From Buddleja alternifolia (Eukaryota; Streptophyta; Magnoliopsida; Lamiales; Scrophulariaceae): a stretch of 64,000 nt of DNA. The stretch covers positions 19,087,009 through 19,151,008 of the forward strand of contig CM033399.1 of the NCBI GenBank assembly GCA_019426215.1. Direction: 5' to 3'. Positions 1 through 11,365 of this stretch are shown here, one piece after another; position 1 is the first letter of the stretch, and the number at the start of each line of letters is the position of its first letter. A model generated the notes under the pieces. The model worked only from the letters and a program-made list of their open reading frames with translations, did no database searches and was not told where the DNA came from. A program made the translations under genes and the position numbers.

Positions 1-1644
1 CTCAAATAGTAAGAAGAGAGAAACAATAATGAAAGACCGGGTAAATATTGAAAAGGAGATAGACACGTGATGAAGTTACCACAAGTCCATAAAGGCGACA
101 TTCCCCAATCATATTCATATATATATGTGTGTGTATATATATATATATTGAATATAGATTCAACACCCAACCAAACATTCAAACACAATCAATCATCAAT
201 CACAAAAACTATCCCCAAAACAAAGCTTGTGTAAAAATCCTCAACAACATACATACTACTCTTACTCAGACATTGATTCGAGTATTACAAACACATTTTC
301 AAGCTTGGCGAGAAATTACAACGATTAATTCATTGTCACGATTTGTTTTTTAGCTAATAAATTCATTGGGGTAGATTCATTTGGAATCTTGATCCGAATT
401 CTGAAAAATCAGCGTTTTCCTTGGCCTGAATGTTCGTTTGTTGATGCTCATCTAATTATTGCTCTTTTCAATTCTGGCATCCGTGAAATCCTCCGGTAAT
501 ATTAGTCTTCGTTTTCCATGTATAAACATATCCAGCTGTATATACATACATATGCATGCGTATTTCTATTAATAAAGTTTCAAGATATTTATATGATTTG
601 CGCAGGTTTAATTAGTCCTCATTTTTGTTTTATTTTTTTTAAGTATGGTTTTGATTAATTTAGAAGGAAAGAACAAAACAAATAGTGGGTCATGTGATGA
701 CAGACGACATATATATTTCTAAGTTGGAGTTGTTAATGGTGAAGAAGAGCAGGCAGAGGCCAAGTCAATGAAGATTAGCTTTTCTTTTCAAAATAAAAAT
801 AAAAATAAACATGAAGATTAGCTTGATCATTTTTTATTAATTTATTTTTGCTTGCTCTGATATCCTCTAATTTTGAGGTCTAAATGTGCAGCCTCAGACC
901 ATTTACAATTGATTTTAAACTATATTTTGAATATTTCTTTTTGACTATTCAGATTATAAGGAAGGATCTTTTTCTATTAAAAAAAGAAAAGAAAAGAATT
1001 GATTTGCAAATTGTTGTTTGATCTTACCTAAGATTTGCTTCTATTTAGCTCTTTCCCTATTTGAAAGGCCAAACTTGCGCACACGAGGTCACAGATGCAT
1101 GATCACTCATGTATTATCCGAAATAAACAGTCAGCAGCGTGTTAGCTGAAAATTTGTGGGTTGATATTTTTCAATTTTTTTTGTCAAGGAAGTTAGATAA
1201 CTGTTTGCGCTTTGTGGAGACTGAAGGGAGTCTTTGTGTGGTTATTGCTGTAATATATAGTGAAGATTTGCCACATTGGCTTGGTGGGGTAAAAATCTGA
1301 CTTCATTTTAAATTCCACGTCATCATGGCTTGGCATGTCAAATTTAGTAACAATAAATGTTATCAGTTGTGGTGGTGCATGATGAGTATATATATATATA
1401 TATAGTCTATATATGAATGTAAAAGTACTAAGGCCTAAGACCAAGATCATTTCTTCTCTCATTTTTCAAATTTATTTGATGGTTTTCTGATAACATTCCT
1501 GGTAGTGAAATGAGTTCTTGTCTATCACTCAGATCGTGTGAAAACAGCGAAACTTTACATTGCTAATAATTTCAAATTTCTATATTGTTAGGGTACTGTT
1601 ATTTAGGTACATTCTTATCTGAGTTTTGTATTGTTGTATCACAG
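1..1644 (+). promoter_or_regulatory. Promoter and 5' leader region of the SPX-MFS gene
   Basis: This stretch precedes the ATG at 1651 and holds no long reading frame. An alternating TA/TG microsatellite lies at about 118-147, followed by an A/C-rich stretch typical of a plant 5' leader (about 160-260). A canonical donor (CCG followed by GTAAT) at 496-497 and an acceptor ending at 1644 (ATCACAG) suggest a non-coding first exon ending at 495 and a leader intron of about 1.15 kb. A second TA microsatellite is at about 1385-1404. I did not find a clear P1BS phosphate-starvation box in this stretch. The transcription start and leader-exon limits are inferred, not proven. Confidence 0.55.
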
Positions 1645-1650
1645 AAAGAG

Positions 1651-4600
1651 ATGGTTGCATTCGGGAAGAAGTTGAAGGAGAGACAAATTGAAGAATGGCA
1701 AGGGTACGCATGATATTATATTTGATGCAATTATTCAGTTTTCGATTGATTCAGTTTAATCTTTTGTTATTAATATACTGTGAAGCATTCAGCCCATCAG
1801 GGTGCTTGGTATACAAGCTGTTTAGTTTATAGCTAGAAACTGATGTTAGTTGACACGATATCATTGATATGCGTGATAAAGGATGGTAGAAATCCTACTA
1901 CCCCAGGATATTTTTAGTTCATATGTATAGTTTAGTGGATGACAGAGGAGATATCTCAGTTGAAAAATGCTGCAATTGAAACCTGAGTAAAGATAGAAAC
2001 AATTGCAGCAAGAAATTAATCACTGTGAAACTGCATTACATACGCTGATACATAGTTATTTTAATCATGTAATATGGTCTGTGTGCATGAAATGACTAAA
2101 AAGAGTTTGGTACATTGTAGATACTACATCAACTACAAGTTGATGAAAAAGAGGGTGAAACAGTACGGTAATCAAATTGAAGCTGGAGCAATTGAACGTC
2201 GACATGTTCTCAAGGATTTCTCGAGAATGCTGGATATTCAGGTAATGTAAAAGTATCATGAAAATTTTAAGAATCATTGACAGGGTTATTAGTTCCTTAT
2301 GATGCAAGCACAATCTATCTAATTCTGCTAACATGCTTTGTGTTCCTTGACGTTCATTAAATTCTAATATCAAACTTTCCATGGCATATTACAATATTCT
2401 GGATCTTTCATTTTTCTTGTTGTCAGCCTATTATAGCTCATTTGCTTATTTCATTCATTTCTTCGACCTTTATTTTTTTTTGGGTGGGAATTTTGGGGGC
2501 CGGGGGGAGGGGGGGGGGGGGGTGTGTGGTGTTGTGAGAGGTGAATGTTTCAATGTAGAGAAACTTAGGTAGAACAAGAAGTATGGAATTTTTATCGATG
2601 AAGGCCAAGTGACAATATTTACAGTCGACTTGCAAAATATCATGCTTTACTTGCATTGAGATCTCTATTATATATATATAATCGTGATGTCTTTCTACGG
2701 GATCGCAGGTCTCTTTATTAGTTCCTATTTGTGGTGCACAATTTCATGGAATGTAGGTAGTGGTTATGATCGATTCGATAGAAAGGAAGGAATAGTGTGT
2801 ATTTTTCGTTGGGGATTTCCTGGAAAAAATCGTCGCATATTCCTCCGATTCCGCATAAAAGATATTCAATCCGTTAGAACAGATATATATAGATATATTT
2901 CCCTAAATACCCTATGTATGTGTTTATGAGAATGGAACATGTGGTCTTTTCCAATATCAATGAACTTTGGCCCTTTGTTTCTCGCTGTAATTTTAGGCGT
3001 AGAATTGTATAGCTGCAATCAAGAAAATAGGACCAGTGTTGCATACATTTATCTTTATGTTAATGCTCATCATGGTTAGTTTAATGAATTTGTTTTGAAA
3101 ATCAGTTTTTTTTAGTAACGAAGATAATGTAGTTGCCTTGTTTCAATTGCAGATTGAAAAAATTGTTCTCTTTATGTTGGAACAACAAGGCCTATTTGCA
3201 AACAGGATTACTCGGCTTAATGAACAACAAGATATCCTCCAGGAAGAGCCTGACATATCCAAAATATCTGAGCTACGAGAAGCTTATAGGGCAGTCGGGC
3301 AGGATCTTTTGAAGCTTCTCTTCTTTGTTGAAATAAATGCCATTGGTCTGCGGAAGATACTTAAGAAGTTTGATAAGCGATTTGGATACAAATTCACTGA
3401 TTACTATGTGAAAACTCGCGCTAATCATCCTTATTCCCAACTTCAGCAAGTATTCAAGCATGTGGTAATATGCTTAAGTCGAAATGGATTGCCCTGCTTC
3501 CATTTTCTTGTCCTTGTGCCTCAGTGCCTACTTTGACATTATAATTGATATATAATATTTATTTATTTTTCTTCCTTTTAACAATCTTATACATCATCAT
3601 AGATGAAGCTTATCAATTATATTTGCAACTAATGAAAAGGAAAATGAAATGACACTGACTTGACTTGTGATTGCAGGGATTAGGAGCCGTTGTTGGAGCT
3701 ATATCTCGCAATCTTGCAGATCTTCAAGACCGACAGGGAAGCTACTTATCAATATATGACCAGCCTGCACTTCCCCTACAGGTATTCACACATTAAATAT
3801 TCAATTAAATTGCATTTGGATGAAAGAATTTGGAGTTGAGGATTTCAAATGACTCTTGGAATCAAAATCCACCATAATGGTATTTACAACAGTGGTGCTA
3901 AAGAATTTGAAAATACATTTTTAACTTGAAATTATCGGAACAGCACAATGGACTTCTATTGGATTTTAAATCTTTAGCTCCCAGTCTTTAATCCAAACAC
4001 AACCTGTAACTTTCTTTCATATTGTGCATCTCTCTATGTGGCTAGCTTATATCTCGAAATTATTTCATTCTTTGCTTATCCCTTGAAGAATTGATCTGCA
4101 GGATCCCGTTGTTGACAAAATAAAATCAGCTGTTGACAGATTAACTAACTCAACAAATTTCCTCAACTTTTTGGGGCAACATGCACTTATCATGCATGAA
4201 GAGATGTTACCTTCTCCTTCTGAGGACCAAGTCGATGATGGGAGATACCATTTCATGTCACTTCTTCTGAACTTGGCCAACACTTTTCTTTACATGGTCA
4301 ATACATATATTATTGTTCCAACAGCAGATGACTACTCTATGAGCCTAGGTGCGGCAGCAACAGTCTGTGGTATCGTGATCGGGTCAATGGCAGTAGCACA
4401 GATATTTTCTTCTGTGTATTTCAGTGCTTGGTCTAATAAGTCATACTTCAGACCTCTGGTATTTAGCAGCATAGTTCTTTGTGTTGGAAACCTTATGTAT
4501 GCAATGGCTTATGATCTCAATTCAATATCAGTACTTTTACTTGGTCGACTATTTTGCGGGTGGGTACTTCCCTCTCTCTCTCTCTCTCTCTCTGACCTTG

Positions 4601-6408
4601 AAGTAGTTGACTTGGATATAATTTGATAATATGACATTTTATCATTTTTTCAATGAGCAGTTTGGGTTCCGCTAGAGCTGTTAACCGACGTTACATTAGT
4701 GACTGTGTGCCGCTGAAAATCCGGATGCAGGCCTCAGCAGGTTTCGTTAGTGCTAGTGCTCTAGGAATGGCATGTGGACCTGCACTCGCTGGATTGCTTC
4801 AAACTAACTTCAAGATCTACAATATCACGTTTAATCAAGACACTTTGCCCGGGTGGGTAATGTCTGTAGGTTGGTTGTTGTATCTAATATGGTTGTGGAT
4901 CTCATTTAGAGAACCCTCCTTCGAGACTGAAGTCAACGATGTCCCGCAGGAATCTAATGCTGGTATTTACCTTATCGTCTTTCTTTTGTTGCTTGTTCGT
5001 TTGGCCTTTCTTTTCTTTTTCCCTGATACTGATAACTGTTTTTGAAGTAACTGGTAATAAGCTTTCCTGGGGTTGGGGGGGGGGGGACTGAAAGTACAGT
5101 AAATAATATGTAGTTGTATATTTGTATTCCAAAGCATATGCTGGTAATATAAAGGTAAAATGTACTATTTAACCTTGAAACATATGTATGGTTCCATTAT
5201 TAATTGAATCCTTCATCATTATCTTAGTTTTTGAAATTTACGTTCTCGTTGGGTTCTTAAATCTAAAACCTGATCTATTAAGCAATAGGAAGTTGGAGCT
5301 AGTTTTCTAGTATTACTTATACGTTGAAGAACTCTTACGTTTGGGACATACCGAGTATGACCTTATGTTTAACTATATAAATGACTTAATAATTTGGTGA
5401 CAGTGATTTGTTGGGTGGTGTGCGGGTCAATTACAGAAGACTATAATGCTTCTTATATGTTTACAAGAAAATCCTATGTAAACAATTTTCTTGACTTCCT
5501 TTCATATTCGTGGATATGGATCTCCCTAGCTCTACCTTTTCAACAAATGGTCTTAAATCTTGACAGTGGACGCTCATGTCAATTCTTATTTCATTTATTG
5601 TAATGAATTGACTTTGCTATATTATAAAGTTAGTCTCTGTCCGCAATTGAACTTGCAATTCTTTTTGCTTCAGCCTGAGTTCAAGAAGATTACCATATGT
5701 TATGGAGATTACCGAATTCTATTTATGGTATATGCTGAGACTATTGTATGTAAACCACTTTCAATTTGGACTTTCCTGTACACATTGTTTACGAAAACAA
5801 AATGAGAAGTTTTGCATGGCTTCTTCTCCATACAAACTTTATCTGTACTCTCTAACCACTCAACTTCCGCCTCCATAGTGTATATTCTACCCAAAGCTTG
5901 CTACTTTGGTGATGTTGCAGGAAGAGACAAAAGTTTAAGTGCGTATCAACTACAAGTAGTACTTTGAGAACATATGTTGCTGTAGTGGCAGAAGTGCCTG
6001 ATTTACTTACTTCTTGTGTAATCAAATCATTCGTGATCTTTCAACTCGACAATATTATATATTAATCTGTCATAATTTTAGCTATAAAAAGATAGAAAAC
6101 TCTCTCTTCGGCCTTAATGAAATTGAGTACTTCTCTTCAGTGTTCACATGCATAAGTTCCTACAAGCAGTTCTCAGTTACAAGATATAAAAAAGGCACTT
6201 GGAAATCTGACATTGTTACTTGTTTTTAACAGTACAACATGATAACCTTGAGAAGGGCCTTGTACAACCATTACTTCTAACGTCAACTCCACATGAGCAA
6301 GACAATGATGGGGATGAAGAAGATGCGAGTGAAGAGGCTCCAGAGGAATCTCGTCAACCAGCCAACTCTCTAGGAGCAGCCTATAGGTTACTTACGCCTT
6401 CTGTCAAG
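1651..6408 (+). CDS. PHT5: SPX-MFS vacuolar phosphate transporter (PHT5/VPT type), 3' end missing
   Basis: Seven coding exons can be read: 1651-1703, 2121-2241, 3153-3464, 3677-3781, 4102-4559, 4661-4962 and 6233-6408. All have GT-AG borders and the phases agree, giving 509 codons without a stop. Residues 1 to about 160 are an SPX domain, which senses inositol pyrophosphate: it starts [18 protein letters not shown], has the lysine-rich [10 protein letters not shown] and the [11 protein letters not shown] helix near residues 126-136. From about residue 230 a major-facilitator domain begins ([21 protein letters not shown], further membrane helices, then [12 protein letters not shown] in exon 6). 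The acidic loop in exon 7 ([16 protein letters not shown]) matches the cytosolic central loop of this family. PHT5 proteins move phosphate into the vacuole and are about 690-700 residues long. The last two exons (about 190 residues, the final membrane helices) are not seen downstream, so the gene is either truncated or has a very large TE-filled intron. Confidence 0.9.
2486..2523. repeat. G-rich homopolymer tract in the second coding intron
   Basis: A purine run dominated by G, with one unbroken stretch of about 14 G, lies in the intron between the second and third coding exons. Similar G runs occur at 5074-5086, 38162-38177 and 52797-52807. On the transcribed sense strand such runs could form G-quadruplexes, but they are also places where read length and assembly are unreliable. 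Confidence 0.8.
2681..2880 (+). pseudogene. ycf4: Nuclear plastid DNA insert: ycf4 fragment
   Basis: About 200 bp in the second coding intron of the SPX-MFS gene translate, without a break, as an internal piece of the chloroplast photosystem I assembly protein Ycf4: [20 protein letters not shown], then [15 protein letters not shown], then [20 protein letters not shown]. Ycf4 is normally about 184 residues and plastid-encoded; only the middle third is here. The similarity fades at the left into a TA repeat and at the right just after the codons for DIQSVR. The reading frame is still open, which suggests a fairly recent transfer, but there is no start, no promoter and no transit peptide, so no function is expected. 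It lies in the same orientation as the host gene and would be spliced out. Confidence 0.92.
4963..6232 (+). other. Intron 6 of the SPX-MFS gene (1.27 kb)
   Basis: The stretch lies between the exon ending with codons for ESNA and the exon starting with the rest of a valine codon and [14 protein letters not shown]. It starts GTATTT and ends TTTTTAACAG. It is AT-rich, with a G run at 5074-5086 and an eight-base GCATATGC at about 5132 that fits the loose P1BS consensus GNATATNC. One such match in an intron is expected by chance and I attach no weight to it. No mobile element was recognised inside. Confidence 0.75.
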
Positions 6409-8065
6409 GTAATATATTTTATTTGAGATTTTTGTTCAGTTTCGCTATTTTTGCTTGGAACTTCTCACCGACAACATGACAACAAATAGAGTAAGTTGAA
6501 CTAACAGATTGTACAATGTTCCTTTTCTTGGATAGAATCTTTGGCAATGTTTGGTTATGTTCCATACCATGTTTGGTCCAAAATTCTCACCAAACTATGT
6601 TTGGTTCACAAAATATTGGTAAAAAATACACTACTTTTTTGGTAAAAAAAAACATAATAATTATTTTCCATCTTTCTACACCTACTTTGTCCCTACACTC
6701 CTCTCTATGTGCTCTCTCTCTTATCTCTCCTCTCTAACAGACAAAAGTTTCATGATTTGACTTCTACAGTAACTTTTGTTCCCTCTGGAAACAAAACCAA
6801 ACATTATTTCACAAAAAAAAAAAATCCATCCAAAAACCGACTCCCAAAATAAAACCAAACACAAACTCATCAAACACGTACGTGTCCCCATAAATTTCTC
6901 ACCAATAATTCTCACCAAAATATCATCCCAAAACATAAAAAACATAGCCTTTAGTTTGAGTACTTAGCTCTCTCTTTTTCATGTTTGCTTGGGACTTCTC
7001 CTTGTGCCTACATTGGCAATCTCATAAATTTTTTCTTTATCCTAAATTGTATCAGATTTATCCATCTAGATACCTTGGACTTGTTTTTTCTCTTTGAACC
7101 AATCGGAACAAGTTTCTTTTAGTTTCACTTTACATGATGGATCAATATCGAGCTTGGTTTAGTTAAGCCTCTATCTTTTTTTGGTGTCATAGCATTGTAA
7201 ATATGGTGAAGCAATACCAGATTTACGATGAGAAACAGTTCTTCAGGAATTCAGTAGTGCATTATTCTTTACTTGTAAGCTTCATATCGTTTCATCTCGT
7301 CTGTGGTCTATCTATCCGAAAACACCTTTTTTCTTCTACACCAAATCATGTTTTGGCTTAATTATGCTTCACGTCAGAGAAGACAACTGCATATGTGTAT
7401 ATCTCATGAGGACTTATACCATGGGAAGGAGTGACTATATGAAAATGCAGGGAGTGATTATTACAATAGAATTACATTGGGGTGGTGTAGGATGTGGTTA
7501 GAGGGTAAATTTCAAGTGCACAATTGCAGATATTGACAAAACTCCAAGAAAACATTAGTTGATAAGTTTTTATTCACTCATTTTTCTTATTTTTGCTCCT
7601 GGATTGATCCCATGGTAGATTTGAATGAGAATTACTGGCAAACTTAGCCAACTTATTCAAATTGATCATAATCATGAGAATAACTATGGTAAATTTCAGA
7701 TCTATGCTTGTGCATGAACTATATCAAACTGTCATTTATTAGGAAAAGATAGTTGTTTTTGTTCTTATCTAGTTTCTAAGGTTTGAGCTTTTATTGTAAG
7801 TTTGTTTATGACAAGAAGAAAGAATTAGAATATGTCTATCCATAAAGACACTTATTTGCTTTTGAACAGCAATAACATAAGCAGCTGCCTCTTGCCCATG
7901 CTAGAAGAAATATGGTCCAACTAGCATTCACGTTATGATTATCTCTCTATGCCATAGATGAGAGACTGAATCATGGTAGCTACTTGCCTTATTTTTTGTC
8001 ATATTATTATAAACGCGTTATTTAGTTTTTTCACTTAAATTCTTATCGCATCGATATAGTATAAC
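6409..8065. other. Intron or 3' flank of the broken SPX-MFS gene
   Basis: After the donor at 6409 (AAG followed by GTAATAT) there is no recognisable next exon. The family normally continues with a membrane helix segment beginning VQLLIYFMLKY; nothing resembling it was found here in any forward frame. The stretch is AT-rich and non-coding, with one MITE candidate (6543-6949). It ends at the proposed left edge of a solo LTR. Confidence 0.6.
6543..6949. mobile_element. MITE candidate, about 407 bp
   Basis: The block opens GGCAATGTTTGGTTATGTTC and its far end, read on the other strand, opens GGCTATGTTTTTTATGTTTT. These are imperfect terminal inverted repeats with about 16 of 20 positions alike. 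TTT lies on both sides and may be a 3-bp target duplication. The subterminal motif ATTCTCACCA occurs near both ends, and the middle is CT/GA-rich. There is no coding capacity. Short GC-starting inverted repeats with a 3-bp duplication resemble PIF/Harbinger MITEs, but the repeat match is weak. Confidence 0.45.
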
Positions 8066-9694
8066 TGTTTCGACCGAGTTTTCAAAATGCGATCCTAATA
8101 CTTACCTATTGGAATATGAAAAGTGGCCCTCAAGAGATCGCTCTTGATTACTAAAAATAAGTTCCGAGTAAATTGAAGTCTTTAATTGCCAAATAAATCC
8201 TTACGAACACTTGTATAATCCTTATTTTTTGTTTTTCCCCCTTTTTCCTGACATGTGAGTTCCTGTCTGGTACCATTGGATATTCTGATATAAGATTTTA
8301 TGGCACACTCAGTTTGACTTCTAACTCGAACACGACTCGGCATAACGGTTCTGACCTATGGGTTTACACTCTGTAATGTCAATGACGACTGAGTTATGCG
8401 TAATATAGATTAGTAACCTTTGGACCTGAAACCCATGCTGAAGATTCATTTGTGATGTGAGGTATTCTTAGGTAGTTTACCCATTCACCATTGGTGGGGT
8501 CGACCTCGAAATGCGGCTTGATGGGCAAATGGTAGTCTTAGTTGATATGTAAATGGGATTTGTTCTCTCATAAGTGAGTGAGAAAGTACCCTATGTGATT
8601 ATAGATAAATAGAGATCAAGGTCTTTGGCCAAAGCATAAAGAAACGATTGTGTTAGGCACTAAATCGATCTCAATGTTCTCGTATTATTATAATTAACAC
8701 ATTGGTCAAGTCCAGTGAGTTTGAAATAACCATGACTCTCACTTGACTGGGATACACGAACAAAGGGTTATACTTACACGGCATTTATGATTGGAAGGTT
8801 GCGGAATGATCCTATCATTCGTTTTTGTATGGGTACGAAGTGGGCCACGTGACTGGCTAGGTGTTACCCACTTCCTTTGATTTCCTCTCATTGCCAAACG
8901 AAATGAACCTAAAGAGTCGTGCTACAGGATTGATAAAGAAAAATGAAAAAGAGTTTTATTTTTCTTCCAGGAGTTTTAATTTGTTAGATAAATTAGATAA
9001 TTATTATTCATTAGATGAAATAATTAATTATAAGGGTATGATTAACTATTAATTAATTTCTTAGGGAAAATATAAATGAATTAATTTATCTAATTAATTA
9101 ATTTAATTATTGAATATAATAAATTATTAATTGAATAAAAATTAATTAAAACAAAAGAAATCCCGAGTCTTAAACAAGCTTCCAATTGGATGCCTATCAA
9201 GGCCTCAATGGGCGTCCATGTGATGCCCTAATTTACTTGGGCTCTTTTGTTTTGACTTGTTCAATAAGTTATGAGGTATATAAGGACTCTTTGACTTTGA
9301 ACAAGGAACATAACTTTCATAACTCTCCTAAAAAGAAAGAAGAAAAATATCCTCCCCTCTCTAATACCCTAGACATCACCCCTTTAGAGAATCAAGTGGG
9401 AATTTTTCGTTTGTCGATCCGTGCGTGACAATTTAGAGATGACGTATTTTTGTTGTTCAGATCAGTTCAAGATTTGAAGATTAAACAAAAGATTGATGAT
9501 TTGAAAGCTTCAGTTTTCGATTCTTGGAGGAAGAAGAAAATTCTCCAACAACTTCGTTCTAACGAGTAAGTGATTATCCGTTAAGTATATTGTTCAATTT
9601 GAATATGCGATCATTGAATTCAACTATGGGTTTTTAAAATAAAATTTTTGAAATCCCTCCACTGCGTTTATGTTATTTTTTGCGAAACCCAACA
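8066..9694 (+). mobile_element. Probable solo LTR of a Copia element, plus orientation
   Basis: The block runs from TGTTTCGACC to ...AACCCAACA, about 1629 bp. The next bases are GTAAC and the five before it are ATAAC, which would be a 5-bp target duplication with one mismatch. It shares with the LTR at 16128-17764 a conserved core: a stretch of the type CACCATTGGTGGGGTCGACC followed by CTCGAA near 8490, the word CTTTGGCCAAAGCA near 8630, and an AT-rich run of TTAATTAATT words near 9050-9150. The length is also nearly the same. No coding region or primer-binding site follows, so it is most simply a solo LTR. The right end is firm; the left end is less certain. Confidence 0.6.
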
Positions 9695-9850
9695 GTAACT
9701 TCAGGCTGGTTGCATACATGTGATGGCTCTTGTTGCCGCTTGAGCAGACACCTCTTCATTATGGCCTTTATCATCTCTTGATTGATTTGAAATACTTCGA
9801 ATGTTACTGGTCACCGTCCTCTGGTGGTACTATACATGTGGCATCATTGG

Positions 9851-11365
9851 TGTTGGGAATCCTGTAGGCATGCGCAATGCAATATAAAAACAGATTCGGA
9901 TTCCCAAACCAAGATCAATTTGTGGTTTTCAACACGAAAACTTACCTTTTGCGTATTCAGTCTTTCATCCTCGCGAATCTTCAATCTTCAACGGTTCAAG
10001 TGTACCGTCTCTAGATCATCGCGTAGGAACGGACTCCTCCGGAAATCTCCTTCTTCATCTCCCATAGGCGGCTAGCAGAGAGAAAAAAACCTTGTTCTAT
10101 CTTGTATTTTCTGGTGGAATTTTTCACGTTATATCAATTGTGATGAATTAATCGACTTTAGAGCTTGTGTTAGAGGATTAAATAAATCCTCCAACTTACT
10201 CCACAAGTCACACGCCCACTTTGGGCTTTTGGACTTTAGTTGGGTTAAGTTGACCCAATCAACTTAGCCCAATTAATTTAATTATCTAATATTTAATCAA
10301 ATTAAATATACACATAAATTAAATTAATATTCTAATTAGTTAATTAATATTTTTAATTGATTAAGTCAACATAATTAATTTGATCATCCATGTTTAATCC
10401 TATTAAACAACCAATTAAATTAATTAGTCCAATTAATAATTCGTCCTTCCTAAGAACAAATTACCAAAACACCCTCCAAATATGAGACTCGATTTTCCCA
10501 TCTATTTCTTTATAGCGTGACTCTCTAGGTTCATCTCGATTAGTAATGGGAGGTTACCAAAGAATGTGGGTGACACCTAGCCAGTACCATGGCCCCTCAT
10601 CGTAGCCCAACCTAGTACGAAATGACTATATCATTAAGAACCTCTAGATTATGAATACCGTATGAGTATAAGCCCTTCACTGACGTATCCTGATTGAGTG
10701 AGAGTTATGGAATATGTCAAACTCACAGGACTCGATGCTATGCTAAAAATTATAGTAATATGAGATTATCGAACTGTCCTCTGTGTCAAACACGAGTTAG
10801 TTTATTAGCTCTGGCCAGAGACTTCTAATCTCATATACCTATGATCGCATAGGATACTTTTTGTTTACTTTCGAGACAGTGCATTTCCTCTTGGTAATGA
10901 CCTCACATGCTACTTGCCTATTGGAATGCACTTCGAGGCCGGCCCCACCAACGGGTGAATTGGGCCTAACTACTCTGATGACAGAATCCAACGTCACAAG
11001 CACACTGTGACCATGGCACCTCAGGTCTAAGGCTCACGCATACCATCATAATCACTAATCCAATCATTGACAGTCACTAAGTAAAAACCCATGTGATTGG
11101 ATTACTACGAGCCGTGTTTGAATACACTAATCCCATCAATGTACCAATGACACAAACTCCCACTATCCCATAGTGTTTGACTGGCACTCCTTGTCAGAGC
11201 ATGTGTCATACAAGTCCACACGAATTTCAATGCCCAATTGAGATTCTCCAATTTGTGAACCAATTAAGTGATCAAGTATCAAACCCTTCCAGTGGCCATC
11301 TCCATAACTACTATAAGAAGTGGAAGGTTTGCCTTGACACATATGTGTTGTGAATCGAACTAGAG
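9851..11365 (-). mobile_element. Copia LTR copy, minus orientation, lacking its first bases
   Basis: Read on the minus strand this ends ...GGATTCCCAACA at 9851, the same ending style as the LTR at 16128-17764 (GGATTCCTAACA). It carries the family's conserved features in reverse: the AT-rich block near 10270-10430, GCGTGACTCTCTAGGTTCAT near 10515, and CGGCCCCACCAACGGGTG near 10940. Compared with the neighbour at 11370-13036 it stops near 11365, about 130 bases short of the expected LTR start. It probably belongs to the element B cluster, either as a partial solo LTR or as the remnant of an LTR-LTR recombination. Confidence 0.6.

Noticed and set aside
5394..5603. Extra exon in intron 6 of the transporter
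   Set aside because: The exons on each side join in phase to give the conserved protein without it, and the translation has no similarity to the family.
7200..7290. Missing SPX-MFS exon
   Set aside because: The stretch has a short open frame but no similarity to the expected membrane helix segment and no good acceptor-donor pair.
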